A stretch of 46,800 nt of DNA. Origin: Acidobacteriota bacterium. Its GTDB lineage: Bacteria > Acidobacteriota > Terriglobia > Acidiferrales > UBA7541. Where the stretch lies: contig JAKASX010000018.1 of assembly GCA_021818865.1 (NCBI GenBank), positions 1 to 46,800 on the forward strand, read 5' to 3'. The position numbers and the translations under genes are program-made. A model generated the notes under the pieces. The model had not been told where the DNA came from. It did not search any database and saw only the letters and a program-made list of their open reading frames with translations. Of this stretch, positions 1 to 6,557 are shown piece by piece. Every line of letters begins with the position of its first letter. The stretch's first letter is position 1.

Positions 1-1015
1 CGAGTTCCAACGCGCCCACGATCGTGATCGCTTCCTGCCCGTTCGGCGTGTTTCGCGTCCCGGTCACCTCCGGCACGGTGACGAGGTCCGGTGGCAGCCA
101 GCTCGCCGTGTCAATCAGCGCCCCACACTCCGGGCAAAACAGCTTTTCGCGTCCTTCTGTTCGCCCGTCGCTCGCGGTCGCTTTCGTGCCCGCCATCTGG
201 GCCCTGGCTGTTTCCACGCTTCCGTCCGCTTCGGTAGTCTGCGACCCAACGCTCAGCCGCTTCACCGCTGCTTCCGGTGTTTCCGTTCCGCAGCCGGCGC
301 ACAGGTACCGCGCCGGCTGAATCTCTTTCTGCCGCGCTTCGATTACCGTTTCCGGATGCCAGCCGTATGCCTGCCCGTCCACCACGTACCGGACGTATGC
401 TCCCACTTTCCCGCCCACCCACAGGTGAAACGACTCTTCGGCCAGCAGCTGTTCCACGCGGTTGTTCCGTTCGAGCAGTTCGATCACGTCCGTGGCCGCT
501 TTCGCCGTTGCCACGTCAATCGCGCTCGATGGCGATTTCGGCAGGAATCGCACCCGCGGCGCCGATTGACTCAACACCGCGATGATGGATTGTCCAAAAG
601 CCTGGTAGATGTTCGTGACGAATTCGTATCGCGGCAGGTCTTCCAGCGAAGTCTGGTCCGTCAGTTTCTGCTCGAACGGCAAATGCCAGTTCTGGTCGCG
701 CTCGTTCCACCACAGGTATTGCAGGCCCCGCCAGAAATAGTGCGCCTGCTTCACTCGCCGGATCTCCTCGCGCCGCGCCACTTCCGATTCCGAGCCGATC
801 CGCGTCACCAACTCTCGCAGTGTGTTTTGCAGTTCTTCGGGGAGCTGTTCGTTGTTCGGTCCGTACGGATGTGGTGTTCCGCTTTCCGCCTGTGCTTGGG
901 CGTCCGGGCCCTCCGCCGGTGCCACGTCGCCGGGCGGAAGCACGGGTTGCCCTTGTTCGGGAATCGGTCTGCGGTCCGGGGCGCCTATGCTTTGGAAGGT
1001 TTCGTTGCTTGACAC
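1..1015 (-). CDS. Phage portal-like protein, 5' part only (runs off left edge)
   Basis: Reading the minus strand from a GTG at 1015 gives 338 codons without a stop, continuing past position 1. A GGGAG ribosome site lies 5 nt before the GTG, and an in-frame stop upstream leaves no earlier start. The first 60 residues are Pro/Gln/Glu-rich and look disordered. The segment that follows, with FWRGLQYLWW and WHLPFEQ, resembles the N-terminal region of P22-like portal proteins from tailed phages and prophages. Near residues 235-290 are two CxxC pairs (CAGCG and CPECG) that could form a zinc ribbon. A portal forms the DNA-entry ring of a phage head. Its presence suggests a prophage or prophage remnant to the left. 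The family assignment is from remembered motifs, not a search; a generic phage structural protein is the alternative. Confidence 0.6.
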   Translation of the reverse strand, partial: MSSNETFQSIGAPDRRPIPEQGQPVLPPGDVAPAEGPDAQAQAESGTPHPYGPNNEQLPEELQNTLRELVTRIGSESEVARREEIRRVKQAHYFWRGLQYLWWNERDQNWHLPFEQKLTDQTSLEDLPRYEFVTNIYQAFGQSIIAVLSQSAPRVRFLPKSPSSAIDVATAKAATDVIELLERNNRVEQLLAEESFHLWVGGKVGAYVRYVVDGQAYGWHPETVIEARQKEIQPARYLCAGCGTETPEAAVKRLSVGSQTTEADGSVETARAQMAGTKATASDGRTEGREKLFCPECGALIDTASWLPPDLVTVPEVTGTRNTPNGQEAITIVGALEL

Positions 1016-1404
1016 GAGTTCTCCCGAGCCGCGTCCGTTGCCTGAGGAACGGGGCTGGTCGCCGCCACTCCGCTTCCGGACCGTTGCAAAACATCACGTC
1101 CGAAACGCGACTGCTCGCAGGCGGGCTCGTTGAGTCCGCGCCCGGCTTTCCGCTGCTGCTGCCGGACTCGGCTCGTCCTTCGCCGGGGTGGCGTCAGGAC
1201 GTCAGTATGAATCTCATAGATCGCCTCTCTGTTCCATCGAACGCTCTACGTAAAAAATTTACACACACAGGCGCGCTCCTCGGTTTTCCTCCCTTTGCAA
1301 AACGCAACGCAATTGTCCCCGGCTCCTGCTTTTGTTACGCTGAGGAAGTCTTTCTTCGCGGCTAGGCCCTTGCAGGTTTCCGCATCCGGCCTGCGAAGCG
1401 CTGC
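1016..1404. other. Non-coding stretch between portal-like gene and tRNA-Ser
   Basis: About 390 bases with no convincing gene. The minus strand could carry only tiny peptides, for example an 8-codon ORF ending near 1198. A possible tRNA promoter lies at 1313-1341. No terminase, integrase or repeat flanking the tRNA was seen. Confidence 0.5.
1313..1341 (+). promoter_or_regulatory. Possible sigma-70 promoter for tRNA-Ser
   Basis: TTGTCC at 1313-1318 and TACGCT at 1336-1341 are separated by 17 nt. The -10 matches the consensus in only three of six positions, so this is a weak call. It would give a leader of about 57 nt before the mature tRNA. Confidence 0.3.
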
Positions 1405-1494
1405 GGAGAGGTGTCCGAGTGGTTGAAGGAGCACGCTTGGAAAGCGTGTAGCCTGGTAACGGGCTCGCGGGTTCGAATCCCGCCCTCTCCGCCA
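1405..1494 (+). tRNA. tRNA-Ser (anticodon GGA), CCA encoded
   Basis: The acceptor stem GGAGAGG (1405-1411) pairs with CCTCTCC (1484-1490), followed by discriminator G and an encoded CCA (1492-1494). The anticodon stem CACGC/GCGTG closes the loop TTGGAAA, giving anticodon GGA at 1439-1441, which reads UCC and UCU. The T arm GCGGGTTCGAATCCCGC is canonical. The length of 90 nt, with a long variable arm, is typical of class II serine tRNAs. Confidence 0.97.
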
Positions 1495-1902
1495 GTTTTC
1501 AGCGCCCGCCGGCTCTCGTTTCGCCCCAAAAGCGCCCTTGTACCCCTCACACTTGCCTCCCTAAGGCCCAAAAAACTCCGCCAGCCCAACCCTCAAGGGA
1601 AAACCGAAGTACTACGCATCCCCATCATCTCAAAAGACTTATTCTCCGCTCCCTCTTTTGTAGCCCGTTACGTCAATATCTAATTGGCCCATAAGGAGTT
1701 AGCCTTTCCACAGGCCGCCCCAACTCCTGCATCTTTTCCTCTTTCTTTTGCATCTATTTACAGGTACCCTATGTGGGCCTTCAGGTTAGGTTCTTTCATA
1801 CCGTTGGGAAGTTCGTCTGATTGCCGAAGTGGGAAATGCAAGCTTCCGCGGTGATGTGGGCGACGAAAGGCATACTACGGGATTGTGTGAGGAGATTCAT
1901 TC
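1495..1902. other. Non-coding leader region upstream of rpoD
   Basis: About 400 bases without a supported gene. It is less GC-rich than its surroundings, with pyrimidine-rich tracts around 1720-1760. It presumably holds the rpoD promoter, but no clear -35/-10 pair could be fixed by eye. Confidence 0.45.
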
Positions 1903-3468
1903 GTGCTCGAACTCGAGGATAAATTGCAAGACGAAACTCACCTGCTCGGTGTAGACGAACAGGAAGAGCTTCATTACGACCGGGAACCGGAAGTCCTCGG
2001 CGCCGAACCCGCCGAATCCGAAGAGGACATCGACGCCCCGGTTGCGGCGGCTCGCACCGAGTTCACCGAGGACCCAGTCCGCGTGTATCTCCGCGAGGCT
2101 GGCGCCGCTCGCTTGCTTACCCGTGAAAAGGAAGTTGCGATCGCCAAGCGCATCGAGCGTGGCCAGAATCGCGTCCTCAAAATCGTGTCTCGTTCTCCCC
2201 TGGTTTGGAATGAAATCCTCGCAGCCGCCGAGGACGTTCGCGAACAGCGTCGTTCCATCCGCGATGTCGTGCAATTCGACGACGAGGATATGACCGAGAA
2301 GAAGCTCGAAAAGAAGACGCAGCAGGTGCTGCAACTCTTCGATCGCATCGCCGAGCATCGTCGCGTTTCGCATCAGCTCGCTTCGCGTCTCACTCGCATC
2401 CCCAAGTCCAACGCCTCGCGCCGCCGCTCCGCTCGCATTCAGCTCGCGCGCCAAGTGGTTGAAACCGGCCACTTGGTTCGCGCCTTGGATTTCACGCCGT
2501 CCGAGCGCGCCCGGCTGGTTTCGCTCCTCGAAAATACCGCCGCGGAATCGGTCCGCCTCGAGCAGGAAATCAAGCAGACCGAACGTCGCCTGCGCCAGTC
2601 GAAGGGCCAGCATGCGTCCGAGGCTCGCCGCGATCTGCACGTCCTCCGCGAGGAAGCTCGCCAGGTCGAGCTCCGCGCCGGCATCACGCATCAGCAGCTC
2701 CAGCGTGCCGTGGCCCGCGTGAAGCAGGGCGAAGCCCAGGCCCTCCAGGCTAAAAAGGAATTGACCCAGGCCAACCTCCGCCTGGTCGTGTCCATCGCCA
2801 AAAAGTACTCCCAGCGCGGCCTGCATCTGCTCGACCTGATTCAGGAAGGCAATATCGGTCTCATGCGCGCCGTGGATAAATTCGATTGGCGCCGTGGCTA
2901 CAAATTTTCCACCTACGCCACCTGGTGGATTCGCCAGGCGATCACTCGTGCCATCGCCGATCAGGCCCGCACCATCCGCCTGCCCGTCCACATGGTCGAG
3001 ACGCTCAACAAAGTCGCTCGCACCTCTCGCGAACTCGAGCAGAAAATGGGTCGTGCGCCCAAAGCCGAGGAAATCGGCCGTCGCCTGGGTCTGAAAACCC
3101 AGCAGGTGCAGCAGGTCCTCAAGGTCGCCCGTCAGCCGCTCTCGCTCGATGCTCCCATCGGCGAAGACGATACTCGTCTGGGCGATTTCATCGAGGATAA
3201 GGAAGTGCTTTCGCCGGCCGATCGCGTCGTCGAGCGCAGCCTTCGAGAGGAAACCGCCGCGCTGCTCAAGACGCTCACCCCGCGCGAGGAAAAGGTCATG
3301 CGCCTGCGCTACGGCCTCGACGACGGCCAGGAACGCACTCTCGAAGAGGTCGGTGAATCCTTCGGCCTCACGCGCGAGCGCATTCGCCAGATCGAAGTTC
3401 AGGTCCTGCGCCAGCTCCGCAACCCGAACCGCTCCGGCAAGCTCCGCGCTTTCCTCCGCACCAACTAA
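1903..3468 (+). CDS. rpoD: Primary RNA polymerase sigma factor (sigma-70 / RpoD)
   Basis: This 521-residue protein is a group 1 sigma-70 factor that directs RNA polymerase to housekeeping promoters. Region 1.2 ([11 protein letters not shown]) begins near residue 53. A charged non-conserved region follows to about residue 280. Region 2 is textbook: [16 protein letters not shown], then [19 protein letters not shown] and [19 protein letters not shown]. Region 3 contains [12 protein letters not shown]. Region 4 contains [15 protein letters not shown] and the helix-turn-helix [19 protein letters not shown]. The GTG start at 1903 has GAGGAG about 8 nt upstream. Only about 50 acidic residues precede region 1.2, so a normal region 1.1 seems to be missing or very short. 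It stands alone, closed by a strong terminator. Group 2 sigma factors are the alternative, but the complete region 2-4 set and length favour RpoD. Confidence 0.93.
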   Translation: MLELEDKLQDETHLLGVDEQEELHYDREPEVLGAEPAESEEDIDAPVAAARTEFTEDPVRVYLREAGAARLLTREKEVAIAKRIERGQNRVLKIVSRSPLVWNEILAAAEDVREQRRSIRDVVQFDDEDMTEKKLEKKTQQVLQLFDRIAEHRRVSHQLASRLTRIPKSNASRRRSARIQLARQVVETGHLVRALDFTPSERARLVSLLENTAAESVRLEQEIKQTERRLRQSKGQHASEARRDLHVLREEARQVELRAGITHQQLQRAVARVKQGEAQALQAKKELTQANLRLVVSIAKKYSQRGLHLLDLIQEGNIGLMRAVDKFDWRRGYKFSTYATWWIRQAITRAIADQARTIRLPVHMVETLNKVARTSRELEQKMGRAPKAEEIGRRLGLKTQQVQQVLKVARQPLSLDAPIGEDDTRLGDFIEDKEVLSPADRVVERSLREETAALLKTLTPREEKVMRLRYGLDDGQERTLEEVGESFGLTRERIRQIEVQVLRQLRNPNRSGKLRAFLRTN

Positions 3469-3477
3469 TCACTGGTT

Positions 3478-3506
3478 GGGGCACGCTGCCGCGTGCCCCG
3501 TTTTTT
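3478..3506 (+). terminator. Rho-independent terminator of rpoD
   Basis: A perfect 9-bp stem, GGGGCACGC (3478-3486) with GCGTGCCCC (3491-3499), has a TGCC tetraloop. It is followed by G and six T residues (3501-3506). It begins 9 nt after the rpoD stop codon. Confidence 0.93.
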
Positions 3507-3548
3507 CCTAGTGGCACCGGCGCTCCTGCCCGTGCTCCCTCAACCCTT

Positions 3549-3583
3549 AACTCTCAACTCTGAACTCTGAACTCTGAACTCCA
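3549..3583 (+). repeat. Heptad tandem repeat (AACTCTG)
   Basis: Five units of seven bases run head to tail: AACTCTC, three exact AACTCTG, then AACTCCA. They lie between the rpoD terminator and the end of the convergent kinase gene, where a length change would disturb no gene. Confidence 0.85.
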
Positions 3584-3603
3584 AACCTCAGACTCCACTC
3601 CCC

Positions 3604-4086
3604 TCACAGCTTGTATCCGATCTTCCGCAAAAATTCCTTCCGCATCCTGACGTCTTCCGCTCCCTCCACTCCCTTCGGCGGAAATCCGTCCACCACGCCC
3701 ACCACCCCGCGTCCCTGCTCCGTCCTCGCCACCAGCACTTCCAGCGGGTTCGCCGTCGCGCAGTAAATTCCGCACACCTCCGGACACTGCTGGATCCGTT
3801 CCAGCACGTTGATCGGAAATGCATTCCGTAGCAGCACCACGAAAACGTGTCCCGCGCCGATCGCCAGCGCGTTCTCGATCGCCGTCTGTTTCAGTTCCTC
3901 GTCGTTTCCTTCCGCCCGCACCAGGCACGGTCCCGACGCCTCGTTGAACGCCACGGCAAACGAACTCGCCGGCGCTGTGTTGATGAGCGCCTCGTAAATA
4001 TCTTCCGCCGTCTTGATGAAGTGTGTCTGCCCAAGGATGATGTTCGTGTCCTCGGGAATGTTCATCCGCACCGCTTCGATTTCCAT
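3604..4086 (-). CDS. Adenosine-specific kinase family protein (DUF355 / COG1839)
   Basis: The 160-residue protein reads closely like the adenosine-specific kinase family known from archaea and some bacteria. Recognisable blocks are EDTNIILGQTHFIKTAEDI, FAVAFNEASGPCLVRAEGND, AIGAGHVFVVLLRNAFPINV, IYCATANPLEVLVA and VVGVVDGFPPKGVE, with the usual C-terminal RKIGYKL. The family is described as phosphorylating adenosine to AMP, although biochemical support is limited. ATG 4086 is chosen because the alignment-like core begins with MEIEAVRMNIPEDTN; an upstream in-frame extension has no family resemblance. The gene is convergent with rpoD and divergent from the SDR gene. It lacks a signal peptide, so it is cytoplasmic. 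Confidence 0.85.
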   Translation of the reverse strand: MEIEAVRMNIPEDTNIILGQTHFIKTAEDIYEALINTAPASSFAVAFNEASGPCLVRAEGNDEELKQTAIENALAIGAGHVFVVLLRNAFPINVLERIQQCPEVCGIYCATANPLEVLVARTEQGRGVVGVVDGFPPKGVEGAEDVRMRKEFLRKIGYKL

Positions 4087-4272
4087 GGAACGCGCCTCGA
4101 AAGCAAAATGTGGTTTCTCGGGCCATCCTAGCACACCCCTCCCGTCGTCTAACTCAACTCGTAGCCGCCTTCGCGTCCTTCGCCACTTTCTTTCCTCCGC
4201 TCCTTGTGTTCTCATTTCCGGCTGGATCAAAATGCGAACGAATTGCGAAGTAAAGCAACCGGGGGAGGCCGA

Positions 4273-5079
4273 ATGAGCCGCTGGCAGAATCGCTGGGCCG
4301 TTATTACGGGAGCAAGTGCGGGAATCGGTCAGGCGTTGGGCGAGCAGCTCGCCGCTCGCGGCGCCAAGCTCGTCCTCACCGCCCGTCGCCTCGACCGTCT
4401 CGCTCAGCTCGCCCGTCAGCTCCGTTCCGAGCATTCCGCGACGGTCGAAATCTACCCGCTCGATCTTTCAAAGCCCGGCGCTCCGGCCGAGCTTTTCGCC
4501 TTCACGCACGGGAAGGGAATCGAGGTCGATCTCCTGATCAACAATGCCGGTTTTGGCGCCTACGGCGAATTCCATCAAGGCTCGCTTGACTGGCTTCGCG
4601 ATATGGTTCAGGTCAACGTCTCCGCCGTCGTCGACCTCACGCATCGCTACCTCGCCGGCATGGTCGAGCGCCGCCGCGGCGACATCATGATCGTCTCCTC
4701 CGTCGCCGCTTTCCAGCCCGTTCCCTATATCGCCTGCTACGCCGCCACGAAAGGCTTTGATCTCCTCTTTTCCGAAGCGCTCGCCGAAGAGGTCCGCCGC
4801 TACGGCGTTCGCGTTTTGGCCCTCTGCCCCGGATCAACCGATACGGAATTCATGTCTGTCGCCAAGCAGCCCGCCCGCATGTTCCGCTTCGCCGAATCCG
4901 CCGATAAAGTCGCCCGCACCGGTCTCGACGCTCTCGAAGCTGGCAGGACATACGTAATTTCCGGTTGGTGGAATTATTTCCAGACCCAAGCTCAGCGTCT
5001 TGTGCCGCGCCCCTTCGTCGCCCGTTCCGCCGCCGCCCTGCTCAGCCCCCGCGAATCCGACGCACCGGACCCGCGATAG
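4273..5079 (+). CDS. SDR family NAD(P)-dependent oxidoreductase
   Basis: A 268-residue classical short-chain dehydrogenase with a Rossmann fold. The cofactor motif TGASAGIG is near residue 14. The structural motif NNAG is in LLINNAGFGAYG. The catalytic triad appears as Ser in IVSSVAAF and Tyr/Lys in CYAATKGF (YxxxK). The pattern suits the COG0300 (DltE-like) branch, which reduces or oxidises carbonyl or hydroxyl groups on varied substrates; the substrate cannot be read from sequence. An Arg after the first beta strand (TARRLDRL) suggests NADP(H). ATG 4273 is preceded by GGGGGAGG at good spacing, favouring it over a longer in-frame ORF from 4204. The C-terminal tail holds hydrophobic and Arg-rich residues. 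It stands alone. Confidence 0.88.
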   Translation: MSRWQNRWAVITGASAGIGQALGEQLAARGAKLVLTARRLDRLAQLARQLRSEHSATVEIYPLDLSKPGAPAELFAFTHGKGIEVDLLINNAGFGAYGEFHQGSLDWLRDMVQVNVSAVVDLTHRYLAGMVERRRGDIMIVSSVAAFQPVPYIACYAATKGFDLLFSEALAEEVRRYGVRVLALCPGSTDTEFMSVAKQPARMFRFAESADKVARTGLDALEAGRTYVISGWWNYFQTQAQRLVPRPFVARSAAALLSPRESDAPDPR

Positions 5080-5341
5080 CATCGCGGACGAATCGGTACG
5101 CGTACGCTTCTTTCTCCGGCTATGCCACCCCCTCACCAAAAGCGTGGAAAAAATCGGTACGCTTTTCGCAGGTTTGCTGGTCCACGTGCGACTGAAATTT
5201 CCGGCCTCCCTGAATTCTCGGCGATACCCCTGCCGGCGTCAGCACATCAGACTATCCGCCGCCGCGCGGAACTGGTGACACCGTAAGCGTGGAGTTGGCG
5301 CGGAGTCAGGACCGTCTTGCCCCGGCCTCCACGAAAACATC

Positions 5342-5369
5342 TTGACTCCGTCTCGTACAATGTCATAAT
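5342..5369 (+). promoter_or_regulatory. Promoter of ietAS (leaderless arrangement)
   Basis: TTGACT (5342-5347) and CATAAT (5364-5369) are separated by 16 nt, each matching five of six consensus bases. The ATG of ietA begins 7 nt after the -10, which is where transcription would start. No ribosome site is visible before the ATG. Confidence 0.65.
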
Positions 5370-5375
5370 CGTCCC

Positions 5376-6557
5376 ATGAGAAACGATACACACTTCATGT
5401 CAGAGCTATTTCGTATCGTTAATGGGGCGCTTCGTCTCGATATAGACAAAGTGCGAAATTATACCGCATTTCTTGCGGACAAGCTCGAAAAATCCGGCGA
5501 CGAGGTGTCTGCCCTACGCCTGCGCAGGATGCTTGAGGAGAACGATCTCCAGCTTCGCCCAGCCGGTACGACATTCGAAAAGACACTGCCCGTCGATTCA
5601 GAGAGCCGCTTTCCACTCGTCGAACGCGTCAACCTCAAGGCTATCTCGGAGCCGCCCGTCCTGCTTTCGCAAGACCAATGGGACGTCCTAAACGAATTTC
5701 TCAGCGTCACCAGAAGTCACGCCCAGGTTGACACCACGCGTGTCTCCACGTCGCTGAGCCTCCTGATGTATGGCCCGCCGGGAACCGGCAAGAGCCGTCT
5801 CGCCCGTCATATCTCCCAGGAACTCAGCCTCGATCTGTACATCGCACGCCTGGACGGTCTGATCTCCTCTTTTCTTGGCAGCACATCGAAGAACATCCGT
5901 GCGCTCTTCGACTTCGCTTCGAAAACCCCCTGCATCCTCTTCCTGGACGAATTTGACGCTATCGCAAAACTCCGTGGCGATGGCCAGGAACTCGGTGAAC
6001 TAAAACGAGTCGTCAACAGCTTCATCCAGAATCTCGACACCCTTGGAACTCAATCGATTGTAATCGCAGCAACGAATCATCATGAATTGCTGGATTCTGC
6101 GATATGGCGGCGCTTCAGCTATCGTCTCGCCCTTGACTATCCCCCGGCAGATTTGCGACAGAAAATGTGGAAACAGTTTGTTCGGCCCCTGGAGTTCACG
6201 GTCCGTGAAATGGCGCTGCTGACTGACCTGTCGGAGGGGTTCACAGGGTCCGACATTCAGGAAGTCTGTCTGCGCCTACAGCGCCGGTGGCTTACCACAA
6301 ACAAAACTCCATCGTTGAAAGAGGCGCTTCCGATACTGCAGAACATTGCCATGGGAGAGGGGGAGGATCGCCGCTTCCTGGCGCGCCTCCGCGGCAAGGA
6401 CGAACATGCTATTGCCGCGTTCCTCCGGGAGCGGGACGCAAAATTATACAGCCATTCGGCCCTCGCCGATCTCCTTGGCGTCTCAAAGGCGACGGCGCAC
6501 CGATGGGTCAAAGGAGTAAAGACAGATGCCAGACGAAGACCGTTCGCCACTACGTGA
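5376..6557 (+). CDS. ietA: AAA ATPase of IetAS-type anti-phage pair, with C-terminal HTH
   Basis: A 393-residue AAA+ ATPase. Walker A is GPPGTGKS (133-140), Walker B is ILFLDEFD (187-194), sensor 1 is IAATN (230-234) and an arginine-finger-like WRRF follows at 244-247. A helical N-terminal region of about 90 residues may bind the partner or substrate. Residues about 360-380 (HSALADLLGVSKATAHRWVKG) read as a helix-turn-helix. The gene overlaps the subtilisin-like gene by 32 bp. An ATPase next to an S8 peptidase is the layout of the IetAS (IteAS) defence system of Gao et al. (2020). The idea that ATP hydrolysis controls the protease is inference. Codon choice is less C-rich than in neighbours, consistent with transfer. 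The second Met (5397) is an alternative start. Confidence 0.78.
   Translation: MRNDTHFMSELFRIVNGALRLDIDKVRNYTAFLADKLEKSGDEVSALRLRRMLEENDLQLRPAGTTFEKTLPVDSESRFPLVERVNLKAISEPPVLLSQDQWDVLNEFLSVTRSHAQVDTTRVSTSLSLLMYGPPGTGKSRLARHISQELSLDLYIARLDGLISSFLGSTSKNIRALFDFASKTPCILFLDEFDAIAKLRGDGQELGELKRVVNSFIQNLDTLGTQSIVIAATNHHELLDSAIWRRFSYRLALDYPPADLRQKMWKQFVRPLEFTVREMALLTDLSEGFTGSDIQEVCLRLQRRWLTTNKTPSLKEALPILQNIAMGEGEDRRFLARLRGKDEHAIAAFLRERDAKLYSHSALADLLGVSKATAHRWVKGVKTDARRRPFATT

Noticed and set aside
1897-2991. A 364-codon minus-strand open frame
   Set aside because: It is antisense to rpoD and has no recognisable domain.
3604-4434. Longer form of the adenosine-specific-kinase gene starting at 4434
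   Set aside because: The extra 116 residues have no family resemblance and would overlap the start of the divergent SDR gene.
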